From Allacma fusca (Eukaryota; Arthropoda; Collembola; Symphypleona; Sminthuridae), in the NCBI GenBank assembly GCA_947179485.1, contig OX359250.1, forward strand, positions 12,816,539 to 12,880,538: DNA of 64,000 nucleotides. Direction: 5' to 3'. Each line of letters begins with the position of its first letter. Within the stretch, counting starts at the first letter, position 1. The notes beneath the pieces are model-generated. The model had not been told where the DNA came from. It saw nothing but the letters and a program-made list of their open reading frames with translations, and ran no database searches. A program made the translations under genes and the position numbers. This document shows, in pieces, positions 37,892-48,486 of the stretch.

Positions 37892-38558
37892 ATGAACACG
37901 TCGAGCATTGAACGTGCTCTCAACATTCTTTATGGTTCCAAAGGTGTTGATATTCCCGTGGTGGTCTGCTCTGCTGATAACGTAAATCCCTTTTTATCGC
38001 CTGAAAGTTTCCCTATGGCCTTGGTAATTAATACGTCCAGAGGCTTTGAGTCAGGTATAGTTTAACGCTTATGCTACATTTTATGCCTACTTTTATAAAA
38101 CTACCACGCGGTCGTTACTATTGATGGTTGACGGTATGTTTTTGTTTCGTATGTGATATGCAGGTGAACACTGGATAGCTGTATATATAAAAACTGCGGA
38201 AAGCGGCTACTACTTTGATTCCTTTGGGCAACCTATTCAAACTTATCAGCATGTCAGACTTCCGAGGCAGATTAAAATTATCAAAGAAAATTGTAAAATA
38301 CTGCAAAGTAGTTCCAGTAATTCCTGTGGTTACTACTGTGTTGCCTTCCTTTATTTTATGGGAATTGGACATTCGTATCAACAGTTTATGGACAAATTTA
38401 GTAGAAACAGGATGCACAATGATTTATTGGTTACTAAATTTGTAAATAAAATCAAGGGCTTTAACCCTTTAGGCTTATATAATAAAGCTAAAGCGTGTCA
38501 AGGGAATAAGGCAAAGTGTTTCTGTAGCAAAAGAAACAAATATTATTTGGGAATGTAA
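37892..38558 (+). CDS. Adenovirus-type (Ulp1-like) cysteine protease
   Basis: Exons 37892-38054 and 38164-38558 join in phase 1 to give 185 aa. The catalytic set is visible in order: His57 in EHWIAVY, Asp73 in YYFDSFGQ, Gln102 and Cys109 in SNSCGYYCV. The Gln-to-Cys distance of seven matches the adenovirus protease, as does the overall size of about 200 aa. The acidic residue is Asp rather than Glu, common among Ulp1-like members. It is expected to process capsid and core precursors, with candidate QxGG sites in the products at 36030, 39702 and the polymerase N terminus. An AATAAA follows at about 38567. Confidence 0.93.
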
Positions 38559-38649
38559 TAATTACTTAATAAAAACTCATTGGAATTGGTGATGGGAAAC
38601 CAGTCTTTACTTGTGCTTGCTTGCGTCACCACACACATGATTTACCCCA

Positions 38650-39303
38650 ATGGATTTTGAAAATCTTATCCCCATGTGCATACCAGTTCCTAGTACAATA
38701 CAAATACTTGGTCAAAGTTTTACCGGGAAGACCCATTGTGTTTTAGAACTTATAAAAAGGCGGGATGACATCTTTTCGGAGCGCATCGAAAAAGTAATAT
38801 ATTTGTGTGATTACATACAAGAAGATTTTACGGATTTTCAGTTGAACGATTCTGACGTTTCATTTGTCACGTCCCTCACAGAGTCTCAAATAGTACCCAA
38901 ATCATTCATCGTAATTGACGATCAGTTGGGAGTTTTGAAGAAACGTTGTGATTTGACTGATCTCATTAATAATCTTTACACTAAAATAAGCCACCATTTA
39001 AAGGTGTGTGTAGCATTAATTCTCCAACAGCCCTTTGTTCCATCCATACGAGAAGCTATAGTGAATACACAAATACTACTACTCTTCCCTTTCAACAGAG
39101 ATAAAAGAATTATCCGATACATTGCCAGCCAAGTGTGTCCAGATAACAGTGAATTTATTAAAGCTGCCTACACTCGGGCATTGAATTCCAGGGATTTTGG
39201 CTATCTGGTACTGAATTTTCATCCATTGCACCGTCGCTACAGACTTTTTGCGCGGAACGAATTATTTCCGTCTGACAAAACAGAGGTGTATGGACCAAAA
39301 TAA
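38650..39303 (+). CDS. Genome-packaging ATPase (FtsK/HerA, A32-like)
   Basis: A single-exon ORF of 217 aa. Walker A is GQSFTGKTH at residues 21-29 and Walker B is SFIVIDDQ near 85-92, followed by a polar stretch and the sensor-like LILQQPF. LLLFPFNRDKR follows, typical of A32-like packaging ATPases. The protein would pump DNA into preformed capsids. Size, motifs and position after the protease fit the Polinton ATPase exactly, and no break is seen. Confidence 0.95.
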   Translation: MDFENLIPMCIPVPSTIQILGQSFTGKTHCVLELIKRRDDIFSERIEKVIYLCDYIQEDFTDFQLNDSDVSFVTSLTESQIVPKSFIVIDDQLGVLKKRCDLTDLINNLYTKISHHLKVCVALILQQPFVPSIREAIVNTQILLLFPFNRDKRIIRYIASQVCPDNSEFIKAAYTRALNSRDFGYLVLNFHPLHRRYRLFARNELFPSDKTEVYGPK

Positions 39304-39331
39304 ATGCTAATGCAATGTGTTACGGTATGCA

Positions 39332-39715
39332 ATGCCAGCTACAAGATTAGAGTCACAGTGTGAAAACCTATATAAAATACTGTTTGCAAGTCCGGGGAAG
39401 CATTATAGAAACGTGATTAAGCAGTCTTCTCGTGAGACATTGCTGGCATTGTGCGATATTTTTTGCAACTTTGAAATTTTTTCAAATAAAACGTGCACAC
39501 GCCGATTACGTCTGCGTATAGGTTTATTGTTGAAAAGGATTTGTAAGAGTGTGAGTGAGCTGAACAAAAGACATTGGAAACAATTGAGATTGCTGAAACA
39601 TATTCTTGTAAATGAGGGGAGGTTAGTCAAGTATATACTTGCAACAGTATTTCACAATATTATAAACGCTGAGTCACTGATTGCCGTTTATTGTTTACAC
39701 GATGGAAGTGAATAG
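39332..39715 (+). CDS. Small basic Polinton protein
   Basis: A 127-aa ORF; the first true ATG is at 39332. The helical, Arg/Lys-rich centre (SSRETLLALCDIFCN; then RRLRLRIGLLLKRI; KQLRLLKHILVNEG) resembles a small conserved Polinton protein of the pattern S-x(3)-L-x(2)-[IL]-C-(D/E). That protein usually lies beside the capsid module and ends in a hydrophobic tail, as here. Its function is unknown; a minor virion or DNA-binding component is likely. The 3' end overlaps the next ORF by 14 bases. Confidence 0.65.
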   Translation: MPATRLESQCENLYKILFASPGKHYRNVIKQSSRETLLALCDIFCNFEIFSNKTCTRRLRLRIGLLLKRICKSVSELNKRHWKQLRLLKHILVNEGRLVKYILATVFHNIINAESLIAVYCLHDGSE

Positions 39716-40256
39716 GTCATCAGCTTTAAACGTATATAAGGTGATGCCCCCTGAACTTTATTTTAAACTAATGCAAATGTATAATTCGGACAACGCAAAA
39801 AAACTACAGGAAAGGGTAATAAAAAATGAAGACATCCCAGAACAGAAACAAGAGGACCGCATAGAGCCTGAATCTGGAGTTGCCTCGGAGTCTACAGTCT
39901 CAAATAAAAAGCTAGCTTCAGAATATTTGTCAGCCGTCACAGATACAAGTCCACAAATACAGGCAGGTGGTTATGCCCAAGCCGCGCAAGCGCCGGTTGT
40001 AGCCGTCAGTAAAGGGGTAGTGCATGTTGATAATATAAAAAGGTACTCAAATGATCGAAACCATAACATTGTTGGTGTAGATTGGAGGCCTGTCGAGTCA
40101 AACGTACAAAAGACATTACTTAAACGGGCCAAAAAGTACAAGAAACTAACCCCAAAGAAGGAAACACGTTTTGCTCCTACTCCTAATAAGAGAGTAAAAT
40201 GCAAGAGAGCACAAACTCGCGCAAAGGGCAGGGGAATTAATTATAAGAGATATTAA
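39702..40256 (+). CDS. Polinton accessory virion-protein candidate with QAGG site
   Basis: A 184-aa ORF starting at ATG 39702. The N terminus (VYKVMPPELYFKLMQMY) is a short hydrophobic helix, followed by an acidic Gln/Glu-rich stretch, the string QIQAGGYAQAAQAP around residues 85-97 and a strongly basic end (KRAKKYKKLTPKKE, KRVKCKRAQTRAKGRG). The helix, protease-like GG site and basic tail resemble other small Polinton proteins at this position. Cutting at QAGG would release a basic C-terminal half. The function is inferred from composition only. Confidence 0.65.
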   Translation: MEVNRSSALNVYKVMPPELYFKLMQMYNSDNAKKLQERVIKNEDIPEQKQEDRIEPESGVASESTVSNKKLASEYLSAVTDTSPQIQAGGYAQAAQAPVVAVSKGVVHVDNIKRYSNDRNHNIVGVDWRPVESNVQKTLLKRAKKYKKLTPKKETRFAPTPNKRVKCKRAQTRAKGRGINYKRY

Positions 40257-40318
40257 ATGTGGAAAATGGCCAGTCATTTAAAATACTTTGACCAGTGCGA
40301 ACGTTGCGTTTCGGCAAA

Positions 40319-40933
40319 ATGTTTACCTCAAATCATATCTGCTTTACAATTTTTGCTATTGGAATAAATGCGATAGTTGCAGCTGTGAATTCTATTCCAA
40401 CTTTGCAAAATGCAGGTAACATCACTTTTGGTAAAAATTGGGCTGGTAATGTCAACATAACTACCAAGGAAATCTTTGCAAAAAGCTTTTTAAACAAACT
40501 CGTTTCACGTGCTGCTAATCAAGTAATGTTTGAAACCTTGGACAGTGAAGAATCTATAGTGAAAGTTTTTCATACTCTACTACACGACGTGGCACATGAC
40601 AACATTGGATTTGGGGGAAATACTCGTGACAACAAGACATCTTTATTTGATAACGGGAAAACTTTCCAAGAAGATTTGTTTGGAGGCTTTGATGAGTGTA
40701 TCAAGTTTACGAATAAACGTAATGACTACAGAATTTACAGATTTTATTTTCCCAATAAATATTGTATTGGAAAAGTGTATCTCAACTTTAATGTAATGCT
40801 TTTTAATATTTCAGTTTTATATATTTTGTGTGGGCTGATGTCGACTCAAGTTGTTCTCAAGGCATTTAAGTACATTCAATCCCGACTGTGCAAAAGTAGA
40901 AAAAGGTTGCAAGCAATAAGCGAACTAGTGTAG
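40319..40933 (+). CDS. Membrane protein with N-terminal signal and C-terminal anchor
   Basis: The true start is ATG 40319 (204 aa). Residues 6-25 (ICFTIFAIGINAIVAAVNS) form a signal peptide or anchor. A hydrophilic region with several potential N-glycosylation sites follows (GNITF, NVNIT, NKTS). A second hydrophobic helix near residue 165-185 (ISVLYILCGLMSTQVVL) precedes a short basic tail (RLCKSRKR). The topology of a type I membrane glycoprotein is inferred. It lies between virion-type genes and the polymerase. I do not recognise a family. It could be a particle or cell-surface protein. Confidence 0.6.
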   Translation: MFTSNHICFTIFAIGINAIVAAVNSIPTLQNAGNITFGKNWAGNVNITTKEIFAKSFLNKLVSRAANQVMFETLDSEESIVKVFHTLLHDVAHDNIGFGGNTRDNKTSLFDNGKTFQEDLFGGFDECIKFTNKRNDYRIYRFYFPNKYCIGKVYLNFNVMLFNISVLYILCGLMSTQVVLKAFKYIQSRLCKSRKRLQAISELV

Positions 40934-40984
40934 GTTTCCCTTCTTGGGAATATTTCAAATAAAAATATTTCTGTTATATAAATA

Positions 40985-43900
40985 ATGGACAACCCCGTAG
41001 AATACCCGACCAGAAATTACCCTGTTGCTACAATGACTGGTGGAAAACAATTTGTAAGTAACCAATAAACTTATATTAAATTAACTGCCAGGTTACAATA
41101 CTGCCTGTAGACAAATTTGTCGTTCCCTGTCCCAATTTTTTCTATATGCGCAGAAACAATTTGATGGTGATGTATTGAACACTGCTTCTTTTTATAATTA
41201 CAGATTTTGCGATGTTCCGTTCCAAACTGCTCGTTCTTAACTCGTCGTTACATTACATACGATGACCATATACGTGCACGTCATTTGTGTGCACCCTGTG
41301 AAGAGTATCATCTCGATCTTGACGAACACGCTTGTACTCATTCCAACAGGCAAGTGGGCGGCGCTGAAAGGAGAAGTGAGCTTGACCTGACCAAATTCCG
41401 GGAATATTCAAGGAGTCATTATGGAGCGATTGTAACATATATTTATAATTTTGAAGAGGAAGTAGTAGAAATTGATCAAGCTTTTAGTAGTATGTACGTA
41501 AGCATTAAGAAACTCTTGGAGCAGATTTTAGTAATACGTGGTTCAATTAGGGTAGCGTTTAAATTGGGAGTGGACATGGAAAAATTAATTGTTCAAGACA
41601 ATGAGGTTGTTCAGCAGAAAGTCATACTTTATTTTTTTCAAAGTGAACACCACGTTTTATTTACCGGGGAAAATATTTTAAATATGACTATGAGCTGTGC
41701 AGACGAAATAGATACGAAAAAGTCACTTTTTATTGAAAACGGTAGTAACTTCCGTGTTATCAAACTAAAGTCAATGGAAATTAAAATTGGTGAATATAGG
41801 CCATTAGCAAATGTTCGAATTAAGCAATTCCTAAAAATGCCGATAAGTGCCCAAGGCATAGTTAATTTTAAAACAATCACAGACTGTTTTAAAACGGCCG
41901 TGTCAGCGGGAATATATTGGGAAGACGCTGCTGCCACAAATAAGCTGCTCCCCAAATACAAGAGAAGAAACCTGAAAAATTGCAGTACATGGCGTCGGTA
42001 TTACTCAAGACTTAATTTTTCAGGCGTGTGTACGGATTGCGATGGTCTTTCAGGCATATATGAAAGCATTAGCACGTTCGAAAAAAATAATTCTGTAAGC
42101 ATTAATATATTGTCTCATAAGGGCAAACAAGTTTATGTAGCCCGTAGGAGTTCCTTCTCGTTTTCCACTAAAATTAGTTTATTTCTCATTCAAAGAAAAT
42201 CCAATGTTGACACAGAACCCGAAAAATTTCATATTGTTTTAATACGTGATTTAAACAGGTTCTTAAGCCATCATAGTGCAAGCAGGCATGCTCGCTATGT
42301 ATGTAACAATTGTATCTTGTATTTCTCGTCGCAATTAGTGTACCAGAACCACATTAGACAATGTTGTATTACGTCGGACACAAGCATGACAATCGGAAAT
42401 GATTTATTTTCAAATACAAGATGCATAATTGACAAGCCTGTTGAAAATGTCATTTCGGAAGGAGCAAAGATAAAGTTTAACCGATATGATTTGACACTTC
42501 ATTTTCCGTATGTCATCTATGTATCCTTCCAACATTATGGACACGCCGACGAAAATGAGAACAAGTCGACAGTCACAGCAGGAGGAATAGCAGGTGGTCA
42601 AAAGGAATTAAAATTAAATGGTTACTCGTTTGTCATTGTGCGTAAAGACACAATGAGTGTGGGCAATGAAATCAAAAATACCAGTATTATTGCAGTTGAA
42701 CGACATTCTTCTGAATTTGGTATCATTGAACAATTTTTCAATCGTATTTTTTATTGGGCAAAGGAACTTTTGACAGAGATAAGGAATACAAATACGTTTA
42801 GAGTGCCTACTCTGGAACAGTTAATAGAATTTGAAAGCGTAACTAATTGCCAATTTTGTAATGCCGAATTCACTAACATTAGTAGCACAAAAAAATGTTT
42901 AGCCACCGAGTACCATGGGATTACCAGTCTTGGGACGAGTCTTTATCAAGCGTAGTATTAGACGATGAGGAGGGGGAAGATTTTGGCAGTCAAGAAGGCA
43001 GTTCCAATGAAGCAAAACCTATTTTAAAATGTTTTCACCACAATCATTTTGGTGGCAGTGGGGGTGGTGGTGGTAATATAGAAGCGATTATTTGTCAATA
43101 CTGCAATTTAAAAATCCTATCAAAAACACACATACCAATATTACTTCATTCACAAAGAGGTTTGGATTTTCGACTTATTGTTAACGGACTTGAAACTGGC
43201 TTATATAATGCACCCGGAATTCGGGTTTTAGCAAAATCGCCTTCAGATATTGTCCAAATAGAAATTGCATCCGATGTCTTGCATATTCCCAAGACTGGCT
43301 TGGCAGACAATGACTCAGTTTTGACAAATCAAAAGAATGGTTTTAAAAGGTCACGAAAAGCCAGGATACGATTCACAAATACTTTAAATTTTGTAAACGA
43401 ATCTCTGCAGAATATTATTGCTTCTTTAGATCCTGCTTCTGGTTCATCCCATATTTTAATTGAGTGCCTTAATTTATTTTTTAACGATACTCCCATCAAA
43501 ACAAACTTTCAGGAAATTATTGAAGTTATGACTAAGTTGCCCTCAATTGATATCTTGATTCAGTATGACTTTAAAAAATGTTACAAAGGTTCGGATATAA
43601 TAATATCGGATAATGACAACACAATATTTACTGACGAGGAAATTATGGCATTCAACAAAATTTCTAATTTATTTTCTTTGAAAACTGTCGCTTCTGTATA
43701 TAGCTTATATTGCTGTATTAATTCGGCGCAACTATCTGCGTTCTGGGAAGGTTACAGACAAAGAGCATACAATTGTTTTCGGCTGGACCCAACGGGTGTT
43801 TCAACAGCTTCTGCGTTTACATTTCAGGCTTTCTTATTTTTTAGCAAAGCAGAAATTGATATTTGCAGAGACCCTTCAATTACAAAATTGATCAGGTCTA

Positions 43901-45309
43901 ACCTCCGGGGTGGTATTTGCTACTCTAGCTCTAAAGTTACAAGAGCTAATAATAAATGGAATGAGGCAAACGGCGGCTACAACCCAAACAATAAAAAATC
44001 GTTTTTAGCTGCTTTTGATATAAATTCAATGTATGCTTACACTATGCAATATTTCTCTTACCCCACAAGTAATTTTGAGTGGATGAATAGAAACGAGTTA
44101 AATGCACTGTCATTTCCGCCAAGGCAAAATTGGAGGAATATTTCGTTGGTTGAGGAGCCTAGGGCATATGATTACATTCTTGAAGTAGACTTGCTTTACA
44201 ATAAGGATTTGTTCAAAGACACATCCGATTTACCATTAGCATTTGAGCATTTAATGCTGTCATATCTTGTACCAGGAAGCAATTCCAAATCTATTTGGCA
44301 GGGTGAAAGGAAATTACTGGGTACTTTCTATAATAAAATAAAATACGTTGTACACGGCAGACTTTTGAGATACCTAGTGTCATTTGGTATGGAAATTCAG
44401 CAGATTCATAGAGGGGTCAAGTTTGCCCAAACCCAGCTATTTAAAACTTATATTGATTTTATACTATCCCAAAGAATTGCCGCCACGAGTCAAATTGAAA
44501 GCAATCAAGCAAAAAGTTATGGAAATTTTCTTTCAGGAAAGTTCGTCTCTGCAAATACATTCTGTAATTCTTCGACATTTTGCTCCAGCAGAGCAAATTG
44601 TCATAAACTAATTGCGTCAACACACTGTAGAGATTTTGAGTCCTTGACACCAAACTGCAGTGTCTTTACAATGGCCCCAAAGAAAATTAATCCCAACCAT
44701 GCACAAATTATTGGGTTTTCAATACTTGAACAAAGTAAACTAGTTCTCTATCATTCTTACTACCAGGTTATTAAAAATGTATTCGATGCGCACCTCAAGT
44801 ATATTGATTGTGATGGCTACTATCTGGAAATATTTTGTGATTCAGAGGTACAATTTTTGGAACAAATTGCAAAAAATCACGAACTATTTGACTTGTCAAA
44901 ATTGCCAGAGTATCATTTGCTGTTCAAATTGTACGGGTCCCAGTATCCAAATTTGCGACAAGGGCGAGGTCAAATAGCTGGTAAAATTAAAATCGAAAGT
45001 TTGAATATTGGCGAACTTGTAGCTTTAAGAGCTAAGGAATTTTCAGTGTTGACATTTAGTGGTCAACAAAAGAGCCAATACAAATCAATCCCAAAAATTA
45101 TTTCCCGTAATTTTACGCATGAAATGTATAAAAAAGCAGTCACAAAAAATGGAATAATTAAGGTAAAGTATGATGAAATTCGAGTTGTTGGAAACCAATT
45201 AAAAATTGTAACCGTTGAGCGATTAGGGTTTAAACATATAAATCTTGCAAGAGTATTTCCGGATGAAAAATACATGAACTATAGTATCCCATATGGTTTC
45301 AATGGATAA
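40985..45309 (+). CDS. Protein-primed family B DNA polymerase, frame broken at A7
   Basis: A 69-base first exon (40985-41053) joins in phase 0 to 41204. This frame stays open to 42955; a second frame, one base back, runs from 42886 to 45309. Together they cover about 1390 residues. The N terminus has a C2H2 finger (CSVPNC...HIRARH) and QVGG at 73-76. A Cys/His block follows RYVCNNCILYF. The zinc pair CQFC lies just before the shift and HHNHFGG...CQYCNLK just after it. Polymerase motifs are intact: FDINSMYAY near 44018 (A), KSYGNF near 44515 (B-like) and YIDCDGYY near 44803 (C). Exonuclease motif I reads YVIYVSFQ instead of the usual acidic DFE pattern. The terminal protein is probably in the N-terminal region. 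The shift may be programmed, a mutation or a homopolymer error. Confidence 0.9.
42889..42895 (+). promoter_or_regulatory. A AAA AAA slippery heptamer at the polymerase frame switch
   Basis: Seven A residues are in the upstream frame as A AAA AAA, the correct phase for a -1 slippage heptamer. The downstream frame opens only at 42886, just after an in-frame TAG at 42883-42885, so the two frames overlap for only about 70 bases and the heptamer is in that window. The last A is also the first base of an ATG in the second frame. A stable downstream pseudoknot was not evident by eye. Confidence 0.5.
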
Positions 45310-45464
45310 AATAGTTTGCATTGTAGATAATCGTAAATACATTTTCAATAATAATTAGCGTAAAGAATTTATTATAGTTTACTTTTATGTACAGTTGAAA
45401 TGTCAATTTATTGAAATAAACATACATTGTTAAAACATATTGAATTTTCTAACAATTAAATTAT

Positions 45465-47176
45465 TTAGCGTTTCCTATAAAGCTTTTGCAGTCGCATCAT
45501 TTCATATTTTTGTAGGTTGGTGGCATGAATGATCTCGTCAGTTTTTTCTGTAAATCTGTCATAAGCAATTGAGTCATCCGTAAACATTATCTGGTCCCAA
45601 CGGGTTACTCGAGACATGCACAAGTAATCTACTTTGGCCCATATTTCGCGAACACCCAGATTTACTGCTAAGCGATTGAGTGAAAGTCCTTGTAGTTTAT
45701 GCTTCGTCGTTGCCCATCCCAGTTCTAAGGGAAATGCTTGCACCTGCACAAAATCCATTGCAGCATTACACCAAGTTTTTTCAGTGTACCTAAAGATAGG
45801 AAATCCACTTCCACGCTTCGTTGAAATTTTTGGACCTAAATAATTTTCAATGTCCACAACAATGCAATTGACATGGCGAGGGTAAACCCCTGGCTTATCC
45901 AGCTGTTCGTCAAATATAATTTCAACCACGGTTCCTCTGGACCCGTTCAACACACCCATAGATGTAGCCAAATTTTTTGTTAAAAAGACAGGAGCCGAAA
46001 TGGCAATGTGCAGTGGACGAGTACCATTAGAGGTTACAATGATTTCGTCATCAGTAAACTCCTTCCTCAGCATCTTTCTATAAAAAAATGTAATATAGAG
46101 TAATACACTGTTCAAGTGTAAGGCAACTAACCAGACGATACAAAACTCAGTAAACAATAATTATTACAACTTACAAGTTATGCATTCTAACTTCACATCT
46201 CAATGAAAATGTGTGGAGCGCTTTTTGAAATAGTCTCTGCTCACTTTCTGGCAGGTTTCTTTGTAGTCTAGTACGGACAAAGTCGACGTCTTCTGGCAAC
46301 GTTTGGTTGTAACGAAGCCTTGTAAGAAACCCTCGAAATTTTAATTGTTCAGGACAGTCCCCAAATTGGCGCAATGGTTTTGTTAGCCGAAACACGTCCT
46401 TAATTTCCCAATAAGAGCGCGATGTGTCATAGTGCATATGCTTTTGATTTTGATAAGCAGGGAAAAAAATGGCGTGGTCGCAAACAGGTAAAGGCTGTAA
46501 ATAACACCAATAACATTAAACTCAATTTTTCACGATTTTTAATTTTAGTTATTTATACATGTTTTTAAATTCTAACTTGAAGTGGATCTCCACATATTAT
46601 TAGACTTCGTGAGCCAAAGGGCAAATGTTGAAAATCTTGATCGCATGAACGCATTATTAAATCGATCGTATGCAAAAGTCTTAATGATACAAGTGAAAGT
46701 TCATCCAAAATAATCCATCGAATCTTCCTAAATTGTTCAAGTGTAGCAGTACTGTACGCAGTTCGATTCTTAATTTTTTTCAAGAAGTCTCCACTAAATT
46801 TGGCTGGAATTTTGAATGCAGAGTGAATAGTCTGTATTTTTAAATGGAACGCACACATGCCTGTCAACACTGCACAACGGTAGTCAAAATCTGGAATACT
46901 TTGTTTCTTACACTCAAGCATGTACTTTAAATGGTTTAAAACGCAAGATTTTCCGTAACCAGCTGGCGAAAAAAGGATAATCTTAGTCGGCTGGTCATGC
47001 ATAAGATTAATTGGTGTCTCCAACCGTTTGCGTACGAAATTAACCAATATTTGTTGCTCTTTTGTCAATTGGTCAAAACAAATTTCTGGCTTTGGAATTT
47101 CTTTGAGTAGAGAATTCTGTTGAAAATTCCTTTTCCATCGCTCAATAGTTGCGGGTGTTAATTTTTTATGTTCCAT
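45465..47176 (-). CDS. Pif1-like superfamily 1 helicase
   Basis: Three minus-strand exons, 47176-46577, 46494-46175 and 46077-45465, join in frame to give 510 aa. Walker A is FSPAGYGKSCVL (residues 69-80), Walker B IILDELS near 155-161, motif III CGDPLQ|PLPV across the first splice, and the C-terminal motifs are WATTKHKLQGLSL and YLCMSRVTRW. The LNGSRGTVVEI block is a Pif1 feature. Compared with the consensus, the first Gly of Walker A is Pro and the Ser of HKSQG is Leu; the ATPase core looks usable. It lies tail-to-tail with the polymerase, 155 bases apart, so unwinding for element replication is the likely job. Confidence 0.88.
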
Positions 47177-47538
47177 GACTACAAGTTCTTACAAAAATTG
47201 CTTTAGACACTGTTACTCGGACTGGGGAAGTATTACACACTGTTCCAACTTTGCTCCGCATCTTCACACTTAACAAAACTCAACGACCAATCAGATGACT
47301 GACAAAAATACATTCTAGCAAGGGGAATAAAATTAACGCCAAAAATGGCATTACACGTACAATAATGATAGAATTAACCCCGTTGGGAGTAAAGTCTGTA
47401 GCCCCCTTCAGGGCTTCAACGCTGACATAAAAGTGCAAATCAATATGAATTCATGGCAGTTTAAAGTTCGCCGTCAACGAGTTCATTTATTCGCATTACC
47501 TACTGTCGCTTTTATTATACCTGCAGTTTATTTGCAAA
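47177..47538. promoter_or_regulatory. Divergent promoter region inside the Polinton
   Basis: A 362-base gap separates the minus-strand helicase start (47176) from the plus-strand unknown gene start (47539). It must hold promoters for both. The sequence is mixed in composition and no clear TATA box or repeat was recognised. Confidence 0.35.
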
Positions 47539-48486
47539 ATGGACAAATTTCATTCAAGCAACACCAATGAGAACAGTGGGGACAAACAGTCCTCACAAGG
47601 TTTTAAAAATTCAAATTATTTAAACAATTTTTAAATATCAAATTTATGTGTACATGATGGCAATAGTAGTCGAGTGTGATGAAAATTAAATATACATAAC
47701 ATTAATTTTGCAGCATGGGGAAGTTTAAAACGGGATCATGGGTCACAGCCAAAGCATATTCGCAAGGTCAAACTTGCACGGTTTGACCCAAATAATCCTC
47801 CAAAAGCACCAAAGCTTGCTGGGGCCATGTCAAAGTTCTCCCCGTTTGACCCTAACTTCTGGGCTACCCCTGATGTTTACATTGTTAGTTTTTCTGTAAC
47901 ATAAACTTACCAGTTGATGTCAATGTTTGGGGTTATTTAAGATTTTGTGAATAGCTGGACGACGAGCAACAGTACTTTGCAAAGAAGGTCTACAATGAAG
48001 CAAGTCGGTGTGTCTTTCTTCACGTTGGAAAACAGAATCCGAAATCAATTCAGCGGATCCGTTTTACTCAGTACGAAGGCCAAAAACTTCGTCCGTTGGT
48101 CGAAAAAGTGTTGGAGCAAATTGATCGCCACGAGAGGGCTGGGAAATCTGAGAGTGACCCATTGGACTTCTTTAAAGAGAATCCCGACAGGGCCTTCTCG
48201 TTTAACCCCAAGAAAGTCAAAGAGTTTTGGAAGGAAGAGGCTGACTTGGAAACATGCAACTTAAAGATCCGCATTCATTTCAATCAGCGTTCTGGAATTT
48301 TTGAGTTTGGATTATTGAATCCCGTGTCGGAGGAAGCTGCCGAGCGATTTGATAATTGGGCTGTAGGTGCTAATCAATTAAATGGTTTTCTATCTAGACC
48401 TGTTGGGTAATGCTTTGAACATTTTATTTTAGGGACCGTGTTTGTTTTTCTCCGCACCACTGATGACAGCCCTGCTGACTTTCATT
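47539..48486 (+). CDS. Spliced Polinton cargo gene, unknown
   Basis: Exons 47539-47599, 47714-47883 and 47955 to about 48401-48406 join in frame; a last short exon from 48433 is likely, but two donors (48402 and 48407) give different C termini, so the end is uncertain. The product is about 235-250 aa. It starts with a Ser/Asn-rich segment and has two FDPN motifs (ARFDPNNPP and PFDPNFW) in a Pro/Lys-rich linker, then a mixed alpha/beta part with DDEQQYFAKKVYNEASRCVF and EKVLEQIDRHERAGK. No catalytic motif or family is recognised. It is divergent from the helicase and convergent with the RING-like gene. Confidence 0.55.

Noticed and set aside
41207-41215. Start of the polymerase at 41207
   Set aside because: The codon is TTG; a 69-base upstream exon with an ATG at 40985 joins here through a clean GTAAGT/CAG intron.
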